Below are positions 43,748 through 52,776 of a DNA stretch of 64,000 bases, piece by piece; position 1 is the stretch's first letter, and each line of letters starts with the position of its first letter. The stretch spans positions 62,001 to 126,000 of the forward strand of contig CBFDBO010000003.1 of NCBI GenBank assembly GCA_965603075.1, given 5' to 3'. Below the pieces are notes generated by a model. The model saw only the letters and a program-made list of their open reading frames with translations, had not been told where the DNA came from and made no database searches. A program made the translations under genes and the position numbers. Source of the DNA: JABJOR01 sp965603075. Lineage in GTDB: Bacteria; Pseudomonadota; Alphaproteobacteria; Rhodospirillales; Casp-alpha2.

Positions 43748-46069
43748 ATGACACAGCAACGGATTATCCTATTTGTCATTCTGTCAGTAATGGCCATCTT
43801 GGGAAACTATTCTAATCTTCCCCTATTTTTTTCTGTCAGTTTCATCTTTGGCTCCGTCGCGGCATTGATGGCTGTCCGTTTGCTTGGCGTTTTCCCGGGC
43901 TCTCTTGTTGCAGCGATCGGAGGGGCCTATACTTGGGTTCTCTGGGGCCATCCATACGCGATGATCATCTTCACACTTGAAGCGTTGGTGGTGGGGTTGC
44001 TTATGCGACGAATTGAGAAAGTCGCCTTAGCTGACACGCTTTATTGGATTTTTATTGGCAGCCCTTTGGTGTTTTTGTTCTATCGGGTGCAGATGGAGAT
44101 GCCAGAAAGTGCCGTCGCTCTTATTGCAATCAAACAGCCTATAAATGGTATCTTCAATGCCGTAATGGCCGCGTTTGTCTTGATGGCAGTACGCTTGTGG
44201 TTGCCTCAGCTGGGTATGGCTGTTCAAAACCGCATTCAGGTTTCATCACTGGTCTTTAACGTCATGTTATTGCTGACTTTAGCCGCAGGTACAGCGCCGA
44301 TCATATCTAATAGCAATGAAATCCTCAAGAAAGAGGAACTGGCGATTCAACACACGCTGGAAGACACCACACAATGGATTTCTGGTATGCTCCAGATGAG
44401 AAGCGACGGAGCCGATATTATACAGAGTATCGAACGTGTCGCTGCGGTCATGCCAGATAGGGATATACTACATTTTGCACTCCTAGGCCCCGACGATGTG
44501 GAGATGGTCAGTTACGGTCAAGTCAAAAGCCTTGGCGGAAGCGGATCGTTAAGGGAAAGCGAGCAGGGGTTGATGATCTGGCAACCTGAGGGTCAGATGG
44601 CCGCGATGTTGAGATGGCGTGAAAGCCGCTACATACACCGTGTTCGTCTTGAACATACAGAATTTAACACGACCTTGTTGCTTGAAGCCGATGCAAGTTC
44701 CGTGATCGAGAAAATGGATACCCAGTATTTTCAATCGCTACTCTATATTACCGCCCTTATCGGTATTGCCGTGGCGTTGTCTCTGGTTTTAAGCTTCTTG
44801 GTTACGCGACCGATCAGACAGTTGGCAGCACTCGGCACACGGATTGCGGGACATGTGGTGGAAGCCCCAATTCCGACTGTGATATTTCCGAAGAGCTTCG
44901 TTCGCGAGTACGATGATCTTTCTTACTCGTTAAAAAATATGACAGGAGACCTTGCTACGAGTTATGGCGAGTTGCGTAGCATAAAGGAAAATTTGGAAGG
45001 AATTGTTGAGGAACGGACAAATGAACTGCGCCACCTCTCTATGGTGGCTAGCCAAACCACGAATGGTGTGATCATCACCGATGCCCAAGGCGTGACCACA
45101 TGGGTCAATAACGGCTTTGTCGAGATTTCCGGTTTCACCGCTGACGAACTTATCGGTAAACGGCCTGGCGACCTTCTACAGGGGACTGACACAGACCCTG
45201 ATTCTGTCTCCGAGATGCATCAGGCCGTGGCCGGTGGCGTCCCCTTTAACATTGAAATAATCAATTACTCGAAATTGGGTATTCCTTATTGGATCGAAAT
45301 CGTGTGCAATCCCTTCAAGGATGAGCACGGACAACACATTGGGTTCATCGCCATCGAAACGGACATCAGCGAGCGTAAGAATATCGAGCGGACAAAGGAC
45401 GAATTCATCGCCACTGCGAGCCATGAACTCCGCACACCATTGACATCCATCAAGGGGGCCATCGGCCTTTTACGTTCCGGAAAAATAGCAAATTTGCCGA
45501 GTCAAGCTCAACCGTTGGTGGATATTGCGTACAAAAACATTAATCACCTTGTTGAACTTGTTAACGATATTCTAGACATCGAGAAGCTGCAGACCGATCA
45601 AATGGCATTCGATTTCGAGCCGACGGATTTAACGGCTTTGGTGAGGGAAGCAATCGCCAATAACCAAAGTTACGCCGAAGAATACGGTGTGCAATTTCAG
45701 TTGACCGATACCCAAGACGTCCAAGTTAATTGTGATTACAGAAGAATGAGTCAGGTGATGGCCAATCTTCTCTCGAACGCAGCTAAGTTCTCCCATCACG
45801 AAGGAATAGTGAAAATATCGGTTCACCGCCAGAACGGCTTAGCCTGCTTGTCAGTATCTGATCAAGGTGTGGGTATTCCTGAAGAGTTCCATGAGAAAAT
45901 CTTCGATCGTTTCACGCAATCGGATGCATCAGATAGTCGGAAAGTTGGTGGCTCTGGTTTGGGGCTCAATATTTCAAAAAAGATTGTCGAAAAGCACGGG
46001 GGAATTATCAGATTTAATAGCGATGCTGGCGTTGGTACCACATTTTATGTGGACTTACCCGTTTTGTAG
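43748..46069 (+). CDS. Orphan membrane histidine kinase with HAMP and one PAS domain
   Basis: Sensor kinase of 773 residues. The N-terminus has several membrane helices (about residues 5-180) like an MASE-type sensor, followed by an extracytoplasmic region of about 145 residues (190-330), another helix (330-352), HAMP, a coiled stretch, one PAS (430-545), HisKA with His559 in TASHELRTPLTS and HATPase with NLLSNAAKFSH, SDQGVGIPE and GGSGLGLNIS. The PAS segment GKRPGDLLQGTDTD is LOV-like in wording but lacks the photoactive cysteine. No response regulator or output gene is next to it. AGAAGG stands near the ATG. Confidence 0.93.
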   Translation: MTQQRIILFVILSVMAILGNYSNLPLFFSVSFIFGSVAALMAVRLLGVFPGSLVAAIGGAYTWVLWGHPYAMIIFTLEALVVGLLMRRIEKVALADTLYWIFIGSPLVFLFYRVQMEMPESAVALIAIKQPINGIFNAVMAAFVLMAVRLWLPQLGMAVQNRIQVSSLVFNVMLLLTLAAGTAPIISNSNEILKKEELAIQHTLEDTTQWISGMLQMRSDGADIIQSIERVAAVMPDRDILHFALLGPDDVEMVSYGQVKSLGGSGSLRESEQGLMIWQPEGQMAAMLRWRESRYIHRVRLEHTEFNTTLLLEADASSVIEKMDTQYFQSLLYITALIGIAVALSLVLSFLVTRPIRQLAALGTRIAGHVVEAPIPTVIFPKSFVREYDDLSYSLKNMTGDLATSYGELRSIKENLEGIVEERTNELRHLSMVASQTTNGVIITDAQGVTTWVNNGFVEISGFTADELIGKRPGDLLQGTDTDPDSVSEMHQAVAGGVPFNIEIINYSKLGIPYWIEIVCNPFKDEHGQHIGFIAIETDISERKNIERTKDEFIATASHELRTPLTSIKGAIGLLRSGKIANLPSQAQPLVDIAYKNINHLVELVNDILDIEKLQTDQMAFDFEPTDLTALVREAIANNQSYAEEYGVQFQLTDTQDVQVNCDYRRMSQVMANLLSNAAKFSHHEGIVKISVHRQNGLACLSVSDQGVGIPEEFHEKIFDRFTQSDASDSRKVGGSGLGLNISKKIVEKHGGIIRFNSDAGVGTTFYVDLPVL

Positions 46070-46138
46070 AGCGTAACCGTTTGAGCAACTAATTTAAAAA
46101 ATAAAATAGTTACTCATTCTCTATTAATCACTGAGTAT

Positions 46139-46780
46139 CTAATTGCCAGATTGCCGAGAAAATTTTCCTGTTTCTGGGTCCATAATCCATAAATCACCAT
46201 CAGCAATATCGAACCAAGCGGCGTGAAGTGTAAGGAGGTTTTTGTCTTCCAAGATTTTCACGCAGGGAAAGGTACGAAGATTTTCTATCGAATTACGAAC
46301 TGAGGCTCGTTCTAATTCAGTTTGTTTATCTGCGTCGCTCAGTTCATCTGGTGAAAGAGACGAGATAGCCGGCGAAATTAGATCTATCCATTTACCAATA
46401 AAGTCACCCGGTGAGAGTGGTTCCATGTCAGGGGTCAAAGCCGCCGCTATGCCACCGCATCGTCCATGCCCCAGCACCACAATGTTCTTCACTTTGAGAG
46501 CTTGTACGGCGAACTCAAGGGCGGCAGACGTGGAATGATAGGTCCCGTCAGGCTCGTAAGGCGGAACTAAATTAGCGACATTGCGAACGACGAAAATTTC
46601 GCCCGGTGCGGAGTCAAAGATGGTCTCTGGAGCAGCGCGTGAATCGCAGCATGCAATCATCATGGTTTCTGGTGTTTGCCCCTGATCGGCAAGGCTCTGA
46701 TATCGGCGCCGTTCCTTGTCGAAACGACCGTCCTTAAAAGTCTGGTATCCGTTTAATAGTTTCGACGGGAAATTTGTCAT
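46139..46780 (-). CDS. Beta-class carbonic anhydrase
   Basis: Zinc enzyme of 213 residues that interconverts CO2 and bicarbonate in the cytoplasm. The zinc ligands are visible: Cys44 in CCDSR (with the catalytic Asp46-Arg48 dyad), His105 and Cys108 in GHGRCGG. RNVANLVPPY is the usual following loop. Length is typical. It converges on the kinase gene and faces a long gap upstream, so it has its own promoter. The nearby genes give no hint of a special role. Confidence 0.95.
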   Translation of the reverse strand: MTNFPSKLLNGYQTFKDGRFDKERRRYQSLADQGQTPETMMIACCDSRAAPETIFDSAPGEIFVVRNVANLVPPYEPDGTYHSTSAALEFAVQALKVKNIVVLGHGRCGGIAAALTPDMEPLSPGDFIGKWIDLISPAISSLSPDELSDADKQTELERASVRNSIENLRTFPCVKILEDKNLLTLHAAWFDIADGDLWIMDPETGKFSRQSGN

Positions 46781-47227
46781 TAATTGATTATCCTTACTTA
46801 GATGTTGACGTTATATAGCAACTTTTACACCAGCATCTCTGACAAATAAAGGATGATCGCTTGCTTAAATGTGGATAGTTCGGGTCCTAAAAAATATGTC
46901 TATTTTAGGGCAATAAGAGAATGCTAATGTAGGGTCAAAAAGCTATTGTGGTACACTGTAGACAGCCTCTAAACACGTCGAGGTGAATTTTGCCAAAATC
47001 CAATTATTTCATTGAAAAACAACATTAAATTATTTTTAAAAACTCATTCTTCGAATAATGTATCGTAGTAGATTCAAATATGTATCTCTCCTCAATAGGC
47101 ACCAGAAAACCGTCTTAATTAACTTGACCTTATAGGTTAAATAATCAACATTCTTTTTATATTGAAAACCTGTTTCTGGAAACAATAAATCATTTACCTT
47201 TTATAAACGTACTGGCGCTAAAGACTC
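46781..47227. other. 450-bp AT-rich non-coding gap
   Basis: Divergent space between carbonic anhydrase and a small membrane protein. No gene, repeat or structured RNA recognised on either strand. Confidence 0.55.
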
Positions 47228-47437
47228 ATGAAATTATTAGATAAAATTCCAATGGGAGTATTAATCAGCTTAGCCTTTTTGATGCTATTTGCGCCATTTT
47301 CACCAGAACCTCATTTGGTTGAAAAGTACAGGCTGTTTATGGATGGGAACTTGATAAAACCACTCGATATATTTGATATTTTTTGGCACTTATTTCCAGC
47401 AATGCTACTTGCTGTAAAGTTAATAAGGAACGCTTGA
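47228..47437 (+). CDS. Small conserved inner-membrane protein (often mislabelled 'RND transporter')
   Basis: Protein of 69 residues with two hydrophobic helices (about 8-24 and 47-63) around the motif PEPHLVEKYRLFMDGNL-KPLDIFDIFWH. I recognise this PEPHLVEK...PLDIFD pattern from a family of short bacterial proteins found in many proteobacteria and commonly given the name RND transporter without basis, since it is far too small to be one. Function unknown; perhaps a membrane complex accessory. Stands alone. Confidence 0.75.
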   Translation: MKLLDKIPMGVLISLAFLMLFAPFSPEPHLVEKYRLFMDGNLIKPLDIFDIFWHLFPAMLLAVKLIRNA

Positions 47438-47954
47438 TTAATTTTTATTACATTAACCTTCAAGAGTAAGAGAATAGAATTTAGCACTATAAGGAAACAC
47501 ATTCATGGCCTGCTCCATTGCCCTACAGTTATCAACAATGTCACACCTACAAATGTTAAATTCGAGCTTGATGGTCTGATTTTTTCATAAGCTTAAGGCA
47601 ATGCCAAGCCATACAAGGTTTCAGAGAACCATGGTTCCAACAGTCGCATTTCATAGGCACTCTCTACTATAATATGAACGTTCAATACACTTACAAATAC
47701 CGTAATGATTATAGCCAGCGAGGGTCTAGCATTACGATGTATTGACGCATCGTTCGCGGGTTTACTAAAAAATTGTATCTTAGATCATCCTTATTATTTG
47801 ATAGATTGAAAAGCGGTTTTTCCGATCCCAAATCTGATTGTAATGTATGTACACTCGATCTCACCGCGTAGTAATTTACTTGTTCATTTCCATAAATTTC
47901 TGTAATTGGATGATTTTAAATCAACGTAACTCTAATCTGAAAGCCAGTTCGTTC
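47438..47954. other. 500-bp gap holding a possible decayed membrane-protein frame
   Basis: No intact gene. On the minus strand from about 47785 to 47503 a frame with one internal stop (TAA at 47593-47595) reads a polar start, RPSLAIIITVFVSVLNVHII, YGLALP-stop-AYEKIRPSSS and a second hydrophobic run. The sense of the frame continues past the stop, as in a recent pseudogene of a small two-helix protein, but no ATG is in the right place and no family is certain. Chance is possible. Confidence 0.35.
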
Positions 47955-48992
47955 ATGGACCCACTGACCCAAGGAGTTGTCGGCGCAGTTTTCCCTCAAT
48001 CAACATTTAAGCGAAGTCACATGCTTTTGGCTGGACTATTTGGTCTCGTTGGCGGGATGGCCCCGGATCTAGATATCCTGATAAACTCTAAGAATGATCC
48101 ATTACTGTATTTGGAATACCATCGACAGTTTACGCATTCTCTTATTTTTATTCCTATCGGTGGATTGATTTGCGCGTTGTTAATGCATTATTTGATTGGA
48201 CGAAGGAAATCCTTCCCTTTTATAAAAACATATATTTTCTGCAGTTTGGGATATGCATCACACGGTCTGTTAGATGCATCAACCTCCTATGGCACCATGC
48301 TTTTCTGGCCGTTCAGTGACTATCGCGTCGCCTGGAGCTATATTTCTATCATAGACCCTCTTTTTACTTTGCCGGTTTTAACCCTTGTCCTACTCTCGGC
48401 TTGGCGACGATCAGCGAATTATGCGCGGATAGCCCTTGCCTGGGGCATGTTATATATTGGTGCAGGTGCCTACCAAAATCAGTCTGCTGTAAAAATGGGG
48501 GTGGAGATCGCGAAAGCGCGGGGCCATAAACCTGTCTCTATGAGTGTAAAGCCAAGCTTCGGTAATCTTTTTCTCTGGAAAGTGATCTATCGCGACAAAA
48601 ACACATACTATGTAGATGCTGTACGTGTTGGTTGGAAAACAACGATTTATCCGGGTGCTTCAATTGCAGCACTGGATATTTCTCGTGATTTCCCCTGGCT
48701 AGATACAAATAGCCAGCAAGCACGTGATATTGAGCGTTTTCGGTGGTTCTCAAAAGGGTATATCGCTAAGGACCCCGTGAATTCGAACCACATCATTGAT
48801 TTGCGGTATTCATATGTTCCAAACGAGATTGGCGCCTTATGGTCGATTGAGTTATCACCTAATGCCAACAAGAAAGATCATGTCGACTTTGTTGCAGATA
48901 GTCGCCCAAGCCAAGACCATCGCGAAACATTGTGGGGTATGGTTGTCGGGCAAGAACCTTATACGAAACTGACACAATTGAGGACACGGTAA
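47955..48992 (+). CDS. YdjM-type membrane-bound metal-dependent hydrolase
   Basis: Protein of 345 residues of the YdjM/PF04307 family. It starts with the family's typical MDPLTQGVVGAVFPQS, followed by GGMAPDLDIL, the HRQFTHSL motif whose histidines are thought to bind metal, and several helices (about residues 80-210). A polar C-terminal half of about 150 residues may be extracytoplasmic. The ATG at 47955 matches family N-termini; an earlier in-frame ATG 36 codons upstream gives a non-homologous extension. Enzymatic substrate unknown. Stands alone. Confidence 0.88.
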   Translation: MDPLTQGVVGAVFPQSTFKRSHMLLAGLFGLVGGMAPDLDILINSKNDPLLYLEYHRQFTHSLIFIPIGGLICALLMHYLIGRRKSFPFIKTYIFCSLGYASHGLLDASTSYGTMLFWPFSDYRVAWSYISIIDPLFTLPVLTLVLLSAWRRSANYARIALAWGMLYIGAGAYQNQSAVKMGVEIAKARGHKPVSMSVKPSFGNLFLWKVIYRDKNTYYVDAVRVGWKTTIYPGASIAALDISRDFPWLDTNSQQARDIERFRWFSKGYIAKDPVNSNHIIDLRYSYVPNEIGALWSIELSPNANKKDHVDFVADSRPSQDHRETLWGMVVGQEPYTKLTQLRTR

Positions 48993-49270
48993 ATCTTGTA
49001 ACCATTTTGTTATCAAGAATTCAGAATATTGACCTGGATGAGATGATAGCCCCCCATACACTCTCCATGCAATCAATGATCTTTGGTGCTTATTTTTCCT
49101 ATAGCTTTAATAAGTATTGTGACTCAAGGCTCGACCATGTCGGTGAATAAAGCTATGATAACCTAGGGGTGAAGTCTTTTATTTATCACACTGTATTAAT
49201 TTAAATAGACGATATTTCTTCCCTATCGCTTTTATCTAATGCAATCGTAACTCAAAAGCCGGATACTAAC

Positions 49271-50188
49271 ATGGAACTCAAGTGGCTTGAGGACTTTCTT
49301 TCGCTTTGCGAAACTGGAAATTTTAGGGTTTCCTCTGTGGAACGGTGTGTCTCTCAGCCAGCATTCAGTCGACGTCTTAAATCATTGGAAAACTGGGTCG
49401 GGTCAAAGCTTATTGACCGTTCCATACAACCGGTCAGATTAACTGAGGCTGGAGAGATTTTTAAACCTATAGCACAGGAAATTTCAAACCTCGCCAATCA
49501 ATCGCGTAATGATATCAAGGGAAGAAAGGAAAAAATCCGTTTTTCGACTTTAAGCACTCTGGCACAGTTTTTTATACCTGGATGGCTGGACGAGCTTCAA
49601 ACACTTACCAAAACAGAAACATTCAGTGTTCGGAGTGGATATGGCAGTGTTCCCCAATACCTTAACGCTTTGGAAGAAGGGGAAGTAGATTTCTATGTCG
49701 GTTATGAGGACCCCTCAGGGACAATTTTAAATGATACAGCGAAGTTTTGCTCTCAACAATTGGGGACCGAAACACTTGTAGCGGTGGTTAACCCGGACGA
49801 AAACGGTAGACCTAAATACTGGCTTCCTACCGCTACTCCCCATAGCTCAATTCCGTACTTGCATACCTATTCCAACCCAAAAGTATGGCCCATCAAAGAA
49901 CATCTTGATGTTCGATTTAGTGATTTAAAGTTTATGCCGGTTTATGAATCATCGACGGCTATGGCGATTAGGGAGATGGTTATCAAGGGTTATGGTGTAG
50001 CCTGGATTCCTAAATCTATTATTGCCGATGATCTTAAAGCTGGGACACTCGTACGCGCGGCTACTTCAGAAGATGATATCCCAATAAACATTGTCGCTTA
50101 TCGCTACAAACCAAATTCAGTGCCGCATATTGAAAAATTTTGGCAAGATTTATTAAATAAAGAGGCAATTAAACCGATATTTCATTAA
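49271..50188 (+). CDS. LysR-family regulator, HypT/YjiE-like
   Basis: LysR protein of 305 residues whose N-terminus, MELKWLEDFLSLCETGNF then VSQPAFSRRLKSLENW, matches E. coli HypT (YjiE) and relatives, in place of the more common sequence that begins with a leucine-rich FxxV helix. The effector domain contains VDFYVGYEDP and KGYGVAWIPKSII, as in that group. HypT senses hypochlorite, but many relatives control amino-acid or transport genes. It lies upstream of aapJ in the same direction and ends at a hairpin, so it is a separate unit but may regulate the aap genes. Confidence 0.9.
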   Translation: MELKWLEDFLSLCETGNFRVSSVERCVSQPAFSRRLKSLENWVGSKLIDRSIQPVRLTEAGEIFKPIAQEISNLANQSRNDIKGRKEKIRFSTLSTLAQFFIPGWLDELQTLTKTETFSVRSGYGSVPQYLNALEEGEVDFYVGYEDPSGTILNDTAKFCSQQLGTETLVAVVNPDENGRPKYWLPTATPHSSIPYLHTYSNPKVWPIKEHLDVRFSDLKFMPVYESSTAMAIREMVIKGYGVAWIPKSIIADDLKAGTLVRAATSEDDIPINIVAYRYKPNSVPHIEKFWQDLLNKEAIKPIFH

Positions 50189-50247
50189 GCTCTTATCTCT
50201 TAATTCATATATACCATCATTAATTTAATACCTTTATTGCAATAATC

Positions 50248-50280
50248 GACCAAGTCATGCGTTTTTTGCATGACTTGGTC
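50248..50280 (+). terminator. Hairpin after the LysR gene
   Basis: GACCAAGTCATGC pairs perfectly with GCATGACTTGGTC around a T-rich 7-base loop (GTTTTTT). No T-run follows the 3' arm, so its strength as a terminator is uncertain; it could also be a regulatory dyad upstream of aapJ. Confidence 0.6.
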
Positions 50281-50396
50281 TGACAAAGGTATTGGACCTA
50301 AAAGATACATCTCCCTACTGTTTCGACATAGATTGACTAAAAGAGTCTATTTTCATAAGCGAACGATAAATTATTTTTAAATTGGGAGAATACTTA

Positions 50397-51440
50397 ATGA
50401 AGTTTACAAAATTATTGACATCGGCCGCAGCGATTACTGTACTGGCGACCGTCGGTGCAGCTACGGCTTCGGCAGCGGAAAACACATTACAGACCGTCAA
50501 AGAACGTGGTCACGTGCGTTGCCAAGTTGGACCACCTTCACCTGGTTATTATAATCTTGACGCCAATGGCGAATGGTACGGCCTTGATGTACAAACATGT
50601 CATGCCGTAGCCGCGGCCATATTCGGCGATCCAAACAAACTGGAGATCCAATCGGTCAGCTCTCAAATGCGCTTTACTGCTTTGGCAAATGGCGAGTCTG
50701 ATCTTTTGTCACGGACTGCAACTTGGACAATGTCTCGTGACACCCAACTTGGTATAGATTTTCTAAAACCCAATTTTTATGACGGCCAAGGCTTTACCGT
50801 TCATAAAGATCTCGGCATAACGAGTGCACTTGAATTAAAGGGTGCCAAAGTATGTGTGACGTCAGGTACGACAACGGAACTTAATCTTGCTGATTTCAGC
50901 CGTGTTAATAATCTTGGCATAAGTGCCGTTACGTTTGAAGATTTCAACGTCCGTGACGAAACCTATCTGAATGGTGGTTGTGATTCGACTACCGGTGATA
51001 AATCATCAATGGCTGGTAATCTGGCTGCATTTCCGGTTCCTACAGACCATATAATTCTCCCTGAAACCATTTCAAAAGAGCCACTCGCACCGGCTGTGAG
51101 ACATGGCGATAGCCAGTGGAGAGATCTTGTCTCTTGGTCTGTTTTTGCCATGATCAACGCTGAGGAACTTGGTATTACCAGTGCAAATGTTGATGACATG
51201 CGCGCCAATTCCAAAGATGTGAACGTCCGTCGTATGCTTGGTGTTGAAGGCAATCTTCATGAAGGCATTGGGCTTACCAAAGATTGGGCTTATAACATCA
51301 TTAAACATGTTGGCAATTATGGTGAAAACTATGAAGCATTCATGGGCAGTGGTGAAAAGGGTATCGGTATCGATCGTGCCGGATCGCTTAACGCCCTATG
51401 GACCAATGGCGGCCTGATGTATTCTCCGCCAATGCGTTAA
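50397..51440 (+). CDS. aapJ: General L-amino acid ABC transporter binding protein AapJ
   Basis: Periplasmic receptor of 347 residues with a Sec signal peptide (cleavage near ASAAE). It matches AapJ/YhdW: TLQTVKERGHVRCQVGPPSPGYY, the RFTALANGESDLLSRTATWTMSRD stretch (key LLSRTATWT) and GSLNALWTNGGLMYSPPMR at the end, the family signature. Two cysteines (RCQV, QTCH) and KVCV/GGCD are conserved in the group. Start ATG at 50397 has GGGAGA upstream. First gene of aapJQMP. A strong hairpin separates it from aapQ. Confidence 0.95.
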   Translation: MKFTKLLTSAAAITVLATVGAATASAAENTLQTVKERGHVRCQVGPPSPGYYNLDANGEWYGLDVQTCHAVAAAIFGDPNKLEIQSVSSQMRFTALANGESDLLSRTATWTMSRDTQLGIDFLKPNFYDGQGFTVHKDLGITSALELKGAKVCVTSGTTTELNLADFSRVNNLGISAVTFEDFNVRDETYLNGGCDSTTGDKSSMAGNLAAFPVPTDHIILPETISKEPLAPAVRHGDSQWRDLVSWSVFAMINAEELGITSANVDDMRANSKDVNVRRMLGVEGNLHEGIGLTKDWAYNIIKHVGNYGENYEAFMGSGEKGIGIDRAGSLNALWTNGGLMYSPPMR

Positions 51441-51477
51441 TAAAAATTCCAGCGGTTTAATCCACTGGCGTTATCAA

Positions 51478-51514
51478 CTGGTGCCCGATCAATCCTACAT
51501 TGATCGGGCACCAG
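51478..51514 (+). terminator. Intercistronic hairpin between aapJ and aapQ
   Basis: A perfect 16-bp stem, CTGGTGCCCGATCAAT with ATTGATCGGGCACCAG, around a CCTAC loop. There is no T-run, so it probably protects the aapJ message end or limits read-through. Confidence 0.8.
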
Positions 51515-51556
51515 CGATGAACGCGGAATGGGAATTTTTATCAGGAGGAAGATGAT

Positions 51557-52774
51557 TTGACGGCGTATGACAATCTCAAGAAATCCGACCATAAAAAACC
51601 AAAAGAGCAATTTGATTTTTTTCATGATGAGCGTGTCCGCTCAGTTTTCTATCAGCTATTAACGGCGGTAATTATTGGCTGGGCCGTCTGGTATCTTGTT
51701 AGCACCACATCTAATAACCTTGAAGCGCGCGGAATGAAGTCCGGCTTTGACTTTTTAGGGGTAGAAGCTGGATTTGATACAGATTTCAGACTTCTTGATT
51801 ATACCGTCGGGATTGGGACGTATGGGGATATTTTTCTCATTGGCATTCTCAATACACTTTATATTTCAGTTATGGCAATCATCGCCATGACCATACTAGG
51901 TTTTACCATTGGCGTATTGAGGCTCTCCAACAATTGGCTCGTCGCAAAGGTAGCGTTGATCTATGTAGAAGTATTTCGCAACACCCCCTTACTCATACAG
52001 ATTATTTTTTGGTATACTGGAATATTCTCCCTGCTGCCCAAGGTTAGGCAAAGTTATGACCTATCTGGTGGCGCAGAAGTTGTTCTGCTTAATAATCGAG
52101 GACTATACATGCCATGGCCCGAACCGGGCGATTTACTCTGGGTCACAGGTGTTGCTTTTGTCATAGCGGTTATTGCTGTTTTTATATACAGTCGTTGGGC
52201 CCACAAACGTCAGGATGAAACAGGACAGATCGTACCGATCTTCCTACCTTCCATAGCCTTGATTGTTCTGCTGCCGGGCGTTGCTTTCTTGGTAACGGGG
52301 GCGCCTCTTAGTTGGAATATTCCAACGCTTGAGGGATTTAATTTTGTTGGCGGTGCCACGTTGCCACCTGCTTTTCTGGCGCTTTTTGTTTCCTTGACCA
52401 TTTATCACGCTGCTTATATGGCAGAAACTGTGCGCGCAGGTATCCTGTCGGTAAATAGAGGACAGCATGACGCTGCACTTGCAATTGGTCTGCGACCCAG
52501 CCGTGTGATGAAATTAGTGATTATTCCCCAAGCAATGCCGGCTATTGTTCCGCCCATGATTAGCAAGTGGATGGACGTGGTTAAAAATTCATCCTTGGCC
52601 ATTGCCATTGGCTTCCCAGACCTTGTTGCTGTCTTTATGTCTACATCGTTGAATCAGGTTGGTCATGCCATTGAGATTGTCGGCATGACGATGGCTTTTT
52701 ATATGTTCATCAGTCTGTCGATTTCGGGAGTGTTGAATATATATAATAAACGTGTCCAACTGGTGGAGCGCTAA
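51557..52774 (+). CDS. aapQ: General L-amino acid ABC transporter permease AapQ
   Basis: Membrane permease of 405 residues with about eight helices, typical for AapQ. The domain includes YVEVFRNTPLLIQIIFWY, the docking loop QHDAALAIGLRPSRVMKLVIIPQAMP and NSSLAIAIGFPDLV. The start is a TTG at 51557: AGGAGG lies eight bases upstream, the nearby ATG at 51552 is out of frame and closes at once, and the next in-frame ATG is about 50 codons in. Gap of two bases to aapM. With AapM it forms the channel for acidic and other L-amino acids. Confidence 0.95.
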   Translation: MTAYDNLKKSDHKKPKEQFDFFHDERVRSVFYQLLTAVIIGWAVWYLVSTTSNNLEARGMKSGFDFLGVEAGFDTDFRLLDYTVGIGTYGDIFLIGILNTLYISVMAIIAMTILGFTIGVLRLSNNWLVAKVALIYVEVFRNTPLLIQIIFWYTGIFSLLPKVRQSYDLSGGAEVVLLNNRGLYMPWPEPGDLLWVTGVAFVIAVIAVFIYSRWAHKRQDETGQIVPIFLPSIALIVLLPGVAFLVTGAPLSWNIPTLEGFNFVGGATLPPAFLALFVSLTIYHAAYMAETVRAGILSVNRGQHDAALAIGLRPSRVMKLVIIPQAMPAIVPPMISKWMDVVKNSSLAIAIGFPDLVAVFMSTSLNQVGHAIEIVGMTMAFYMFISLSISGVLNIYNKRVQLVER

Positions 52775-52776
52775 TC

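Noticed and set aside
43748..46069. Light-sensing LOV domain in the orphan kinase
   Set aside because: The PAS segment resembles LOV wording (DLLQGTDTD) but the position that carries the photoactive cysteine has no cysteine.
47228..47437. RND efflux transporter
   Set aside because: This name is common for the family, but a 69-residue two-helix protein cannot be an RND pump.
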